Positions 42,779-51,836 of a DNA stretch of 64,000 nucleotides are shown here, one piece after another (positions within the stretch are counted from its first letter, which is position 1; each line of letters begins with the position of its first letter). The translations under genes and the position numbers were made by a program. The stretch is taken from assembly GCF_040546815.1 (NCBI RefSeq), contig NZ_JBEPOO010000001.1:3410001-3474000 (forward strand), written 5' to 3'. Under the pieces are notes generated by a model. The model was not told the DNA's origin. It did not search any database and saw only the letters and a program-made list of their open reading frames with translations. This stretch comes from Devosia sp. 2618 (GTDB taxonomy: Bacteria > Pseudomonadota > Alphaproteobacteria > Rhizobiales > Devosiaceae).

Positions 42779-43141
42779 ATGGTCAACAAAATCGTCGGCT
42801 GGGTTGTGCTGGTTCCGTTTTGCCTCGGGCTGATTATTATCGCCCTGGCCAATCGGCATTTCGTAGTCGTTAATTTCAATCCATTCGTGACCGTGGATGC
42901 AACGGTAATGCCGGGCTTTGGCATTCCGCTGTTCGTGGTTCTGTACGTCATGCTGCTGGTCGGCGTGCTGTTGGGCGGCACCGCAACCTGGTTTGCGCAG
43001 GGCCGCCATCGCCGCCGCGAAAAGCATTGGCGGCGCGAGGCCTATGCGCTTAACGCCGAGCTGGAAGGCTTGCGCCGCAAACAGGGGCAGGCCACGCCCG
43101 GCCCCAATACCGAAGTCGACGATCTCCTGGAGCTTCGCTGA
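42779..43141 (+). CDS. lapA: LapA family protein (DUF1049)
   Basis: A 120-residue inner-membrane protein with two helices (about residues 6-23 and 45-66) and a C-terminal cytosolic coiled segment (RRREKHWRREAYALNAELEGLRRK). The second helix pattern LLVGVLLGGTATWF is typical of DUF1049/LapA, which in E. coli works with LapB in regulating LPS synthesis through LpxC turnover. No lapB lies beside it. It follows ihfB and leads into trpF, with 8 bases between stop and start. Confidence 0.82.
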   Translation: MVNKIVGWVVLVPFCLGLIIIALANRHFVVVNFNPFVTVDATVMPGFGIPLFVVLYVMLLVGVLLGGTATWFAQGRHRRREKHWRREAYALNAELEGLRRKQGQATPGPNTEVDDLLELR

Positions 43142-43149
43142 GCAATACG

Positions 43150-43797
43150 ATGGCCGACCCTCTCGTCATCAAAATCTGTGGCATCAAAACCCTCGACATT
43201 CTGGACACGGCAATCGCAGCCGGCGCCGATATGGTGGGCTTCGTGCATTTCCCTCGATCACCGCGCCACGTCTCCATCGAGGAGATCGCCAATCTGATTT
43301 CGGCCGCGCGCGGTCGGGTCGAGACCTGCGTTCTGCTGGTCAATCCTGACAATAGCTGCGTCGCTGAAGTCGCAGCCCTCGGCCCGGACTGGATACAGCT
43401 GCATGGCCCGGAATCGCCGCATCGCGTCGAAGCCATTCGCGCCGAAGCGGGGATCGAAGTCATCAAGGCCGTGCCCATCGGGTCGGCCGAAGATGTCGCC
43501 CATATTGCCGGTTTCACGGACGTCGCTGACCGAATTCTGGTCGATGCCAAGCCACCTAAAGGCGCCGACCGACCCGGTGGTCTGGGCGAAACCTTTGACT
43601 GGACCCTGCTCAAGGCGCTTGACCCGTCCATCCCCTTCATGCTTTCCGGGGGCCTGACGCCAAAGACGGTTGCCGAGGCCATCAAGACGGTTCGCCCCTT
43701 TGGGGTGGATGTGTCCTCTGGGGTGGAGAGCGCGCCGGGCGTCAAGGACAAGCGCCTGATCGAAGCGTTCATCCGCAACGCCCGCGCCGCCGAATAA
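43150..43797 (+). CDS. trpF: Phosphoribosylanthranilate isomerase
   Basis: A 215-residue TIM-barrel enzyme for the Amadori rearrangement in tryptophan synthesis. The catalytic cysteine is in [10 protein letters not shown] near residue 10, and the aspartate is in [24 protein letters not shown] and [16 protein letters not shown] are the phosphate-binding end. It is monofunctional, not fused to TrpC. The trpF-trpB-trpA order is standard in alphaproteobacteria. Confidence 0.96.
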   Translation: MADPLVIKICGIKTLDILDTAIAAGADMVGFVHFPRSPRHVSIEEIANLISAARGRVETCVLLVNPDNSCVAEVAALGPDWIQLHGPESPHRVEAIRAEAGIEVIKAVPIGSAEDVAHIAGFTDVADRILVDAKPPKGADRPGGLGETFDWTLLKALDPSIPFMLSGGLTPKTVAEAIKTVRPFGVDVSSGVESAPGVKDKRLIEAFIRNARAAE

Positions 43798-43855
43798 GCT
43801 CAAGGTCCTCCCGGTTCTGGCCGGTTGCGGCCAGATATTGATAAGGATGGACCTC

Positions 43856-45073
43856 GTGGATACCGACGGCATCAATTCATTGCGCAACGGCCCGGACGAG
43901 CATGGGCGTTTTGGCCTTTACGGCGGCAGATTCGTCGCCGAAACGCTGATGCCGCTGATCCTCGATCTCGAAGCGCACTATCGCGCCGCCAAGATCGATC
44001 CGGCCTTCAAGGAAGAGCTTGACGATCTGGCCGTGCACTATGTCGGCCGGCCCAGCCCGCTCTATTTCGCCAAGCGCCTGACCGACCATCTCGGCGGCGC
44101 AAAAGTCTGGTTCAAGCGCGAAGAGCTCAACCATACCGGCAGCCACAAGATCAACAATTGCGTCGGCCAGATTCTGCTCGCCAAGCGCATGGGCAAGACT
44201 CGCATCATTGCCGAGACCGGCGCGGGCCAGCATGGCGTGGCGACGGCAACGGTCTGTGCCAAGTTTGACCTGCCCTGCACCATTTTCATGGGCGCGACCG
44301 ACGTCGAGCGGCAGATGCCCAACGTGTTGCGCATGAAGATGCTGGGCGCTGAAGTGCGTCCCGTGACCGCTGGTGCCGGTACGCTCAAGGACGCCATGAA
44401 CGAGGCGCTGCGCGACTGGGTGACCAATGTCGAAAGCACCTATTACCTGATCGGCACCGCCGCTGGTCCCCATCCCTATCCAGAGATGGTGCGCGATTTC
44501 CAGTCGGTGATCGGCCGCGAACTCAAGGAACAGTTCAAGGAAGCCGAAGGCAAACTGCCTGACGCCATCGTTGCCTGCGTTGGTGGCGGCTCCAATGCCA
44601 TCGGCACGTTCCATGCTTTCCTCGATGACCCATCCGTCGCCATTTATGGTGCGGAGGCCGGCGGCCATGGCATCGACACCGACAATGGCCACGCCGCCTC
44701 GATGACCGGCGGCCGCCCCGGCGTGCTGCATGGCAACCGTACCTATCTGCTGCAGGATGCCGACGGCCAAATTCTTGAGGGCCATTCGATTTCGGCCGGT
44801 CTCGACTATCCGGGCGTTGGCCCCGAGCACTCGTATCTGCACGACAGCAAGCGCGTGACCTATGCGCCGATCACCGACAATGAGGCGCTCGATGCCTTCC
44901 AGCTGTGCACGCGTCTTGAAGGCATCATTCCGGCGCTAGAATCGGCTCACGGGCTGGCGCAGGTGATGAAGGTTGCGCCGACCATGGGCAAGGATCAGTC
45001 GATCGTGCTGTGCCTGTCCGGGCGTGGCGACAAGGACGTCGAAAGCGTCGGCAAACATCTGGGGCTGCTGTAG
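43856..45073 (+). CDS. trpB: Tryptophan synthase beta chain
   Basis: A 405-residue PLP enzyme that condenses indole with serine. The PLP lysine is in [25 protein letters not shown], and [10 protein letters not shown] is the phosphate loop. [26 protein letters not shown] is the family N-terminus. Three start candidates are close: TTG 43838, ATG 43847 and GTG 43856. The AAGGA at 43843-43847 overlaps the ATG but is 8 bases from GTG, so GTG is preferred. It is 3 bases from trpA. Confidence 0.95.
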   Translation: MDTDGINSLRNGPDEHGRFGLYGGRFVAETLMPLILDLEAHYRAAKIDPAFKEELDDLAVHYVGRPSPLYFAKRLTDHLGGAKVWFKREELNHTGSHKINNCVGQILLAKRMGKTRIIAETGAGQHGVATATVCAKFDLPCTIFMGATDVERQMPNVLRMKMLGAEVRPVTAGAGTLKDAMNEALRDWVTNVESTYYLIGTAAGPHPYPEMVRDFQSVIGRELKEQFKEAEGKLPDAIVACVGGGSNAIGTFHAFLDDPSVAIYGAEAGGHGIDTDNGHAASMTGGRPGVLHGNRTYLLQDADGQILEGHSISAGLDYPGVGPEHSYLHDSKRVTYAPITDNEALDAFQLCTRLEGIIPALESAHGLAQVMKVAPTMGKDQSIVLCLSGRGDKDVESVGKHLGLL

Positions 45074-45076
45074 GTC

Positions 45077-45901
45077 ATGACTTCTCGTATCGAAAAGCGC
45101 TTCGCCGAACTCAAGGCAGTGAACCGTCCGGCCCTCGTGACCTTCGTCATGGGCGGCGATCCCGATCTGGCGACGGGGCAGGCTATTCTTGAAGCACTGC
45201 CGCAGGCGGGTGCGGACATTATCGAACTGGGCATGCCTTTTTCCGACCCGATGGCCGATGGCGTTGCCATCCAGCTTGGCGGACAGCGGGCACTGGCCAG
45301 CGGGCAGACACTGCGTGGCGTGCTCGGCATGGTCGAAGACTTCCGTCGCAAGGACGAGAATACGCCGATCGTTTTGATGGGCTATTACAACCCGATCTAT
45401 ATTTTTGGCGTCGACAAGTTCCTGGCCGCGGCAAAGGACGCCGGCGTTGACGGCCTGATCATCGTTGATCTGCCACCGGAAGAAGACGACGAGCTTTGCC
45501 TGCCCGCGCTCAAGGCGGGTATCAACTTCATCCGCCTCACCACCCCGACCACCGACGACAAGCGCCTGCCGGCTGTGCTGAAAAACACCTCGGGCTTTGT
45601 CTATTACGTGTCGATGACCGGCGTAACTGGCGCGGCGATCAAGTCGCGTGGCGCAGTTGGCGAAGCGGTCGAGCGCATCAAAAGCCATACCGATCTGCCG
45701 GTTGCCGTTGGCTTTGGCATCAAGACCGCCGAAGACGCCGCCGATATCGGCAAGCATGCCGACGGCATCGTCGTTGGCTCGGTGCTGGTCGATGCCGTTG
45801 CCAGATCGCTGGTGGACGGTAAGGCGACCGACAAGACCGTTTCAGCGGTGCGTGACATCGTGGCCGATCTGGCTGCCGGCGTGAAGCGCGCGCGGGGATA
45901 A
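45077..45901 (+). CDS. trpA: Tryptophan synthase alpha chain
   Basis: A 274-residue TIM-barrel subunit that cleaves indole-3-glycerol phosphate and channels indole to TrpB. The catalytic glutamate is in [20 protein letters not shown] and the aspartate in [24 protein letters not shown] and [13 protein letters not shown] are the phosphate-binding loops. It is coupled to trpB (stop to start 3 bases) and followed 95 bases later by accD. Confidence 0.96.
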   Translation: MTSRIEKRFAELKAVNRPALVTFVMGGDPDLATGQAILEALPQAGADIIELGMPFSDPMADGVAIQLGGQRALASGQTLRGVLGMVEDFRRKDENTPIVLMGYYNPIYIFGVDKFLAAAKDAGVDGLIIVDLPPEEDDELCLPALKAGINFIRLTTPTTDDKRLPAVLKNTSGFVYYVSMTGVTGAAIKSRGAVGEAVERIKSHTDLPVAVGFGIKTAEDAADIGKHADGIVVGSVLVDAVARSLVDGKATDKTVSAVRDIVADLAAGVKRARG

Positions 45902-45996
45902 GCACGCGACGGGCTTTGCCCTTCGCCCCCTGCCCTGATAAGAATTGCCACAATTGACCCCTAGGTGACCCATCAGTCCCTTCGAGAGGCTTTGCC

Positions 45997-46974
45997 ATGA
46001 ACTGGATCGATAACTTCGTCCGCCCCAAAATCCGCTCCATCCTCGGACAGAAGCGCGACATCGGCGAGAACCTTTGGGTCAAGGACCCAGAGTCCGGCGA
46101 GATGGTGTTCTATCGCGATCTCGAAGCGAACCAGTGGGTCGTGCCGAATTCGGGCTATCACATGAAGATCAAGCCGACAGATCGGCTCAAGACCTTCCTC
46201 GATGATGGCGCCTATAAGCTTGTGCCAGTCGCTGGCGTGCCGGTTGATCCGCTGAAATTCCGCGACCAGAAGCGGTATACCGACCGCCTCAAGGAAAACC
46301 GGGCCAAGACCGGGTTTGACGATTCTGTGATCGTGGCGACCGGCAAGCTGCTGGGCCGCGACACTACCGTCGCCATCCAGGATTTCGATTTCATGGGCGG
46401 CTCGCTCGGCATGGCCGCCGGTCAGGGCATCATCACCGGCCTTGAAACCGCAGCCAATCGCAAGACCCCCTTCGTGCTGTTCGTCGCTTCGGGCGGCGCG
46501 CGCATGCAGGAAGGCGTGCTCAGCCTGATGCAGATGCCGCGCACCACCGTTGCCGTGCTGCGCCTGCGCGAAGCAGGCCTGCCTTTCTTCGTGGTCTTTA
46601 CAGATCCGACATTGGGCGGGGTGACCGCCTCCTATGCCATGCTAGGCGATGTGCATCTGGCCGAGCCGGGCGCCCGCATCGGCTTTGCCGGCGCCCGCGT
46701 CATCGAGCAGACCATCCGCGAAAAGCTGCCCAAGGGGTTCCAGCGCTCGGAATATCTCCACGAGCATGGCATGATCGACATGGTGGTGCATCGCCACAAC
46801 CTGCGTTCGACCATTGGTTCGCTTTCGGCGATCTTTGCAAAGGCCGATGCGCCAGAGGCCGTGACCGCCGTGGCACCGTCTGCAGGGCGTTCGACATTGC
46901 GCGACGCAGCGATTGCTGCCGAGGGTGATGATGGCGATTTGCTGATCCCGCCAGCGGGCGCCCACGCCGAATAA
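45997..46974 (+). CDS. accD: Acetyl-CoA carboxylase carboxyltransferase beta subunit without zinc ribbon
   Basis: A 325-residue subunit that, with AccA, moves the carboxyl from biotin to acetyl-CoA. The crotonase-type core [38 protein letters not shown] and [19 protein letters not shown] is intact. The N-terminal zinc ribbon has lost all four cysteines: the positions equivalent to the two CxxC pairs are Asp30, Ser33, Val49 and Ser52 (KDPES and WVVPNSGYH), while the flanking ENLWVK and [10 protein letters not shown] are conserved. I recall similar losses in other Hyphomicrobiales but cannot confirm it here. The protein must be catalytically competent, so RNA/DNA binding by the ribbon is probably gone. 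Confidence 0.95.
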   Translation: MNWIDNFVRPKIRSILGQKRDIGENLWVKDPESGEMVFYRDLEANQWVVPNSGYHMKIKPTDRLKTFLDDGAYKLVPVAGVPVDPLKFRDQKRYTDRLKENRAKTGFDDSVIVATGKLLGRDTTVAIQDFDFMGGSLGMAAGQGIITGLETAANRKTPFVLFVASGGARMQEGVLSLMQMPRTTVAVLRLREAGLPFFVVFTDPTLGGVTASYAMLGDVHLAEPGARIGFAGARVIEQTIREKLPKGFQRSEYLHEHGMIDMVVHRHNLRSTIGSLSAIFAKADAPEAVTAVAPSAGRSTLRDAAIAAEGDDGDLLIPPAGAHAE

Positions 46975-47064
46975 GGGTCTTTACGAGCATTTAAGGACAT
47001 TAATCCTACATTGATCTTGCGTGACTGCCGGGACACATCGGCGGCGCCAAGATTGGGTGGAAAA

Positions 47065-49563
47065 ATGTCGAAATTCTCGATGCCAATTGCTCGCAAGCTG
47101 CCGCTTGCCCTGCTCGGATCTGCGCTGCTGGTCAGCCTCGGAGTTGGGGTAGCGAGCTACTTGATTGGCAGCGACGGATTGCGCCAGTCGGCCGAAACCA
47201 ATCTGATGACGCTGGCCAATGAGCGCGCCAATCAGGTCTCGACCTATCTGGCGGCGGTAGAAGACGATCTGGTCGCGACCTCGCGCTCCGAAGCCACAAT
47301 CCAGGCGCTCCGCGACTTTGGCGGCGCCTGGCTGCAGTTCAAGGTCGATCCGACCGCCGAAGTGCGCCAGATTTATGTCGACGACAATGCGAACAAGGCT
47401 GATCTCGCGGCGCTCGAAACGCTGGGTACGACCGGCGCTTATGACGTGACCCACACTCGGTTCCACCCGGGCTTCCGGGCGCAGGTTCAGGCGCGCGGCT
47501 ATGGCGATTTCTATCTGTTCGATCTCAAGGGCGCCCTAGTCTATTCGGTCAACAAGGCGGCCGATTTCGGCACCAGCTTTGCCGAAGGCGGTCCAATGGC
47601 TTCGTCGGGGCTCGGTCAGGTGTTCCAGCAGGCGGTCGCTATCGAGACGCCAAACGATATCGCCTTTGCCGATTTTGCGCCCTATGCGGCAGCATCCGGA
47701 CAACCCGAGAGCTTTTTTGCTAAGCCAGTGTTTAACGTTCAGGGCCGTAAGGTCGGCGTGCTGGCCATTCAATTGCCATCCGAGCGGCTTGACGCCGTTA
47801 TCGGCGACCGCACTGGGCTCGGCGAAACTGGCGAAGTGCTGGTGGTGGGCGCCGATGGCTGGCTGCGCACCGACTCGATCTTTAGCGCCCAGAGCGACGT
47901 ACTGACGACTGCCTTCGCAGGTCCCATGCTGGACACGGCGCTGGCCGGCGTTCCCGCGGACGGCGAAACCACCGACTATCGCGCCACCAATTTGCTGGTT
48001 GCGGCCGCGCCGATCACCACGCCCGGGCAGAACTGGGCAGCGGTCGCGGTGATGGCTTCGGACGAGGTGCTCGCCCCAATCACCCATATGCGCAACACCA
48101 TGCTCGGGATCGGCGCGGCCCTGCTCGCCGTTGTTGCGGCACTGGGCCTGTGGTTTTCCTATTCGATCACCACGCCCATTACCCGCCTGACCCGCACCAT
48201 GAAGGAACTGGCCGAAGGCGACCTTGAAGTGGAAGTGCGCGACGCCGACCGTAGCGACGAAGTGGGCGCCATGGCGCGCGCTGTCGAAGTGTTCCGCGAA
48301 AACGGGCAGAAGGTTGCGCAGATGACCGAGGCCGAGGCCGTCCAGATTCTGGCCAGCCAGGCAGAGCGCAGCCGCATGATGACCAGCCTGCAGCGCGCCT
48401 TTGGCGATGTGGTTGACGCGGCCAATGCCGGCGATTTCTCGCGCCGGGTGAACGAGGAGTTCATGGACGCCGAGCTCAACAGGCTTGCGCGCTCGGTCAA
48501 TTCGCTGGTCGATACCGTCGATCGCGGCATTGGCGAAACCGGCGAAGTGCTTGCAGCGCTGGCCGAGACCGACCTGACGCGCCGCGTTGAGGGCGCGTAT
48601 CAAGGCGCCTTTGCCCGGCTCAAGGATGACACCAATATGGTCGCCGAAAAGCTCGGCGATATTGTCGGGCACCTGCGCTCGACCTCGGGCGCGCTCAAGA
48701 CAGCCACGCAGGAATTGCTGGCGGGCGCCAACGACCTGTCCGAACGCACCACCAAACAGGCCGCAACCATCGAAGAAACCTCTTCTGCCGTGGAGCAATT
48801 GGCCAGCACAGTGATGGACAATGCGCAAAAGGCCGAACGCGCCAGCAAGCAGGCCAAGTCAGTTTCCGCCAATGCCGAAGCCAGCGGCGCCGTGATGGGC
48901 CAGGCGACCGAGGCAATGGAGCGTATCACCAGCTCGTCGCTCAAGATTTCCAACATCATCGGTCTGATCGATGACGTGGCATTCCAGACCAACCTGCTGG
49001 CGCTCAACGCCTCGGTGGAAGCGGCGCGCGCCGGCGATGCCGGCAAGGGCTTTGCCGTGGTGGCCGTCGAAGTGCGACGCCTGGCCCAATCGGCCGCCAG
49101 CGCATCGTCCGACATCAAGAAGCTGATCGAGCAATCGACCAATGAGGTGCGCGGGGGCAGCAAGCTGGTGGCCGACGCGGCGTCAAAACTGGGCGGTGTG
49201 CTCAGCGCTATTCGCGACAACACCGTGGCGCTCGAGGACATCTCACGCGACAGCCACGAGCAGGCCGGTGCCATCGAGCAGGTCAATATCGCCGTCCGGC
49301 AATTGGACGAGATGACCCAGCACAATGCGGCTCTGGTTGAGCAAACCAATGCCGCCATCGAGCAGACCGAGGCGCAGGCGCGTGAACTCGACGATATCGT
49401 CGACGTTTTTACCGTCGATGACCGCATCGTTGAAGTTGCCCCCAAGCCTGTGGCGCCACCTGTCACAGGTGCACGCGCCGTGCAGGAGCGTTTGCGGACC
49501 GCTGCAGGCAGCTATCTCAGCCATGGCAATGCGGCCGTGGACAAGGAATGGGCTGAGTTCTGA
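47065..49563 (+). CDS. Methyl-accepting chemotaxis protein
   Basis: An 832-residue transmembrane chemoreceptor. Membrane helix one is at residues 8-34, a large periplasmic domain of about 310 residues (Cache-like by pattern) follows, then helix two at about 350-375. A HAMP domain follows (ITRLTRTMKELAEGDLEVEV), and a second HAMP-like stretch is likely near 450-530. The signalling tip IDDVAFQTNLLALNASVEAARAGDAGKGFAVVAVEVRRLA is canonical. The protein ends in EWAEF, a WxxF-type pentapeptide that tethers CheR/CheB. The ligand is unknown. It sits between accD and folC, where most relatives have no gene. Confidence 0.93.
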   Translation: MSKFSMPIARKLPLALLGSALLVSLGVGVASYLIGSDGLRQSAETNLMTLANERANQVSTYLAAVEDDLVATSRSEATIQALRDFGGAWLQFKVDPTAEVRQIYVDDNANKADLAALETLGTTGAYDVTHTRFHPGFRAQVQARGYGDFYLFDLKGALVYSVNKAADFGTSFAEGGPMASSGLGQVFQQAVAIETPNDIAFADFAPYAAASGQPESFFAKPVFNVQGRKVGVLAIQLPSERLDAVIGDRTGLGETGEVLVVGADGWLRTDSIFSAQSDVLTTAFAGPMLDTALAGVPADGETTDYRATNLLVAAAPITTPGQNWAAVAVMASDEVLAPITHMRNTMLGIGAALLAVVAALGLWFSYSITTPITRLTRTMKELAEGDLEVEVRDADRSDEVGAMARAVEVFRENGQKVAQMTEAEAVQILASQAERSRMMTSLQRAFGDVVDAANAGDFSRRVNEEFMDAELNRLARSVNSLVDTVDRGIGETGEVLAALAETDLTRRVEGAYQGAFARLKDDTNMVAEKLGDIVGHLRSTSGALKTATQELLAGANDLSERTTKQAATIEETSSAVEQLASTVMDNAQKAERASKQAKSVSANAEASGAVMGQATEAMERITSSSLKISNIIGLIDDVAFQTNLLALNASVEAARAGDAGKGFAVVAVEVRRLAQSAASASSDIKKLIEQSTNEVRGGSKLVADAASKLGGVLSAIRDNTVALEDISRDSHEQAGAIEQVNIAVRQLDEMTQHNAALVEQTNAAIEQTEAQARELDDIVDVFTVDDRIVEVAPKPVAPPVTGARAVQERLRTAAGSYLSHGNAAVDKEWAEF

Positions 49564-49641
49564 CCTCGTGGCTGGCGGAGCCATTGAGCCGCCGACCGTT
49601 AGGGGCTACCTCAGGGGTCTAGTCCTGCTGGTGAGTCCGTC

Positions 49642-50934
49642 ATGTCCCGCACCGATGCCATTCTGGCGCGTCTGTCCGCGCTTCATCCAAAGCTGATCGA
49701 TCTCAGCCTCGACCGCATCCTGCCTTTGCTGGAAGCGCTGGGCAGCCCGCATGAGCATCTGCCGCCGGTGATCCATGTGGCCGGGACCAATGCCAAGGGC
49801 TCGACCATCGCCTATCTGCGGGCGTTTCTTGAGGCCGCCGGGCAGCGGGTGCACGTCTATAATTCCCCCCATCTGGTGCATTTCAACGAGCGCATCCGCC
49901 TAGCCGGAACGCTGGTGAGCACGCGACGGCTCAATGCGGCGCTGGAGCGGGTCGAAACGGTCAATGCCGGGCGGCCGATCACCTTTTTCGAGATCACCAC
50001 CGCCACCGCGTTCCTGCTCTACGCCGAGACACCGGCCGACTATCTGCTGCTCGAGACCGGCATGGGCGGCATTTACGACACCACTAATGTGGTGCGCCAA
50101 CCACTGGGCACGATCATCACGCCGATCGACTTCGACCATCAGGGCTTTTTGGGCAATACGATAAGCGAGATCGCGTCCAACAAAGCCGGCATCTTCAAGC
50201 GAGGCAGCAAGGCCGTTGTCGGCTTGCAGCGCGACGAGGCCCATACGGTGCTCGACCGCGTGGCGCGTCGGCTCGGCATTACCCCCCTATGGCAGGGTGA
50301 GGACTTCCACGGCCAGCAGCAGGATGGACGGCTGGTATATCAGGATGACGATGGGTTGCTCGACCTGCCGCCGCCGGCCCTGCTTGGCGCGCATCAGTTC
50401 GACAATGCTGCACTGGCGGTTGCCGCCAGCCGCCATTTCGGGCTGCCGGTGGACGAGGCAGCGTTTGAGCGTGGCCTACGTCAGGTGACCTGGCCAGCCC
50501 GGCTGGCGCCCCTGCGCGGCAAGCTGCGCGACCTGCTGCCTGCAGGCTCCGAGCTATGGCTCGATGGGGGCCACAATGCTCATGGCGCAGCTGCGCTGGC
50601 GCAGGCACTGTCGGAAATGAATGCGCGGCGACCTGCACCGTTGGTGCTGATCATGGGAATGATGAATACCCGGGCGCCGGCCGAGTTTCTGGCGCCGTTC
50701 GCGGGACAGGTGACGGAAGTTCTGACGCTGACAATTCCGGGCGAGGCCAATGCCCATCCGGCCGACTACATTGCGGCACAAGCACAATGGGCCGGCTTTG
50801 CAGCGCGGCCCATGAAGTCGGTGGTGACGGCGCTTAAGGCCGCCACTGCCGTCCCCAATGCCCGCGTGCTGATCTGCGGGTCGTTGTATCTGGCGGGCGA
50901 CGTGCTGGCGCGGAACGGGACGCCGCCAGATTGA
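49642..50934 (+). CDS. folC: Bifunctional folylpolyglutamate/dihydrofolate synthase
   Basis: A 430-residue Mur-ligase-like enzyme that adds glutamate to dihydropteroate and to folates. The P-loop is HVAGTNAKGSTIAYLRAFLEAAG, then VYNSPHLVHFNERIRLAG, LLETGMGGIYDTTNVV and the DFDHQGFLGNTISEIASNKAGIFK metal-binding segment with the carbamylated lysine. LWLDGGHNAHGAAALAQAL starts the C-terminal domain. It is convergent with the thioredoxin genes. Confidence 0.95.
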   Translation: MSRTDAILARLSALHPKLIDLSLDRILPLLEALGSPHEHLPPVIHVAGTNAKGSTIAYLRAFLEAAGQRVHVYNSPHLVHFNERIRLAGTLVSTRRLNAALERVETVNAGRPITFFEITTATAFLLYAETPADYLLLETGMGGIYDTTNVVRQPLGTIITPIDFDHQGFLGNTISEIASNKAGIFKRGSKAVVGLQRDEAHTVLDRVARRLGITPLWQGEDFHGQQQDGRLVYQDDDGLLDLPPPALLGAHQFDNAALAVAASRHFGLPVDEAAFERGLRQVTWPARLAPLRGKLRDLLPAGSELWLDGGHNAHGAAALAQALSEMNARRPAPLVLIMGMMNTRAPAEFLAPFAGQVTEVLTLTIPGEANAHPADYIAAQAQWAGFAARPMKSVVTALKAATAVPNARVLICGSLYLAGDVLARNGTPPD

Positions 50935-50966
50935 TGGCAACTTCCTGAGCCTATCGGAGCGTTCGA

Positions 50967-51290
50967 TCAGGCGGCGTGGGTTTCCAGCCATTTGACCAGC
51001 TGGACGCGCGACTGGCCGGCGCCGACCTTCATGTCGACCGGCTGGCCGTTCTTGAAGATCATCAGCGTTGGCATGGCACGGACATTGTACTGCGTCACGG
51101 TCGATGGATTGCTGTCGACGTCGAGCTTGACGATATTGACCTTGTCGGCGAGGTCGCCAGCCACCTGCTCAAGGATTGGGTCCATGGCTTTGCAGGGGCC
51201 ACACCACTCCGCCCAGAAATCGACCAGCACCAGTTTGTCGGAGGCTAGAACCTGGTTGGCGAAGTCGGCGTCGGTCACATGCTGGCCCAT
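50967..51290 (-). CDS. Thioredoxin, second tandem copy
   Basis: A 107-residue thioredoxin with WCGPCK active site in [14 protein letters not shown] and cis-proline in VRAMPTLMIFKNG. By gapless comparison it is identical to the neighbouring thioredoxin at about 60 of 107 positions, so the pair looks like an old duplication. ATG at 51290 is preferred because GGAG lies 6 bases upstream; that GGAG overlaps the alternative ATG at 51302. A terminator stands between the two copies, so this one needs its own promoter. Confidence 0.92.
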   Translation of the reverse strand: MGQHVTDADFANQVLASDKLVLVDFWAEWCGPCKAMDPILEQVAGDLADKVNIVKLDVDSNPSTVTQYNVRAMPTLMIFKNGQPVDMKVGAGQSRVQLVKWLETHAA

Positions 51291-51381
51291 TTTGGTCTCC
51301 ATCGGTAAGATGCGATGAACACTAGACAGAGTCGGTGCGTTTGGGAAGGCACACAAGATATTGTGGCTGAAACCCCAAACG

Positions 51382-51410
51382 AAAACACCGCCGGGTTGCC
51401 CCGACGGCGT
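51382..51410 (-). terminator. Terminator between the two thioredoxin genes
   Basis: On the minus strand a stem of about nine pairs, two of them G-U (GCCGTCGGG against CCCGGCGGT), closes a GCAA tetraloop. It is followed by GTTTTCG (T-run at 51385-51382). It starts about 24 bases after the stop of the first thioredoxin gene and should end the murU-addB-addA-trxA transcript. Confidence 0.75.
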
Positions 51411-51433
51411 CATCGAATTCTCGTCGCCTGATC

Positions 51434-51757
51434 TTAGGCGGCGTGGCTCTCGAGCCACTTGGTCAGGCCTGCCTTTGGCGTGCCTGCACCGATCTTCATG
51501 TCGGCAGCCTCGCCGCCCTTAAAGAGGATCATGGTCGGGATCGAGCGGACGCCATACTTGACGGTGGTCGAAGGGTTCTCGTCGATGTTGAGCTTGACGA
51601 TCTTGACCTTGCCGGCCAGCTCAGTCGAAAGCTCGTCGAGGACGGGTGCGATTGCGCGGCACGGCCCGCACCACTCCGCCCAGAAATCCACGAGGACGGG
51701 CTCTTTGGAGTTGAGGACTTCCTCGCCGAAATTGGCGTCGGAAACGTGAGTAGTCAT
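51434..51757 (-). CDS. trxA: Thioredoxin
   Basis: A 107-residue cytosolic disulfide reductase. The active site is [14 protein letters not shown], with the more usual WCGPCR-like form, and the cis-proline loop is [13 protein letters not shown]. It is the copy adjacent to addA, as in the conserved addB-addA-trxA order of Hyphomicrobiales, so it is the likely orthologue of the family's trxA. AAGG lies 9 bases before ATG at 51757. Confidence 0.95.
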   Translation of the reverse strand: MTTHVSDANFGEEVLNSKEPVLVDFWAEWCGPCRAIAPVLDELSTELAGKVKIVKLNIDENPSTTVKYGVRSIPTMILFKGGEAADMKIGAGTPKAGLTKWLESHAA

Positions 51758-51836
51758 GGTTACTTGCCTTTGGGTTGAAAGCGGCGGTCTCTGTGCGCCT
51801 AAAGCTGGGAAGAGTCCAGCACTGCTACAAGATGAC

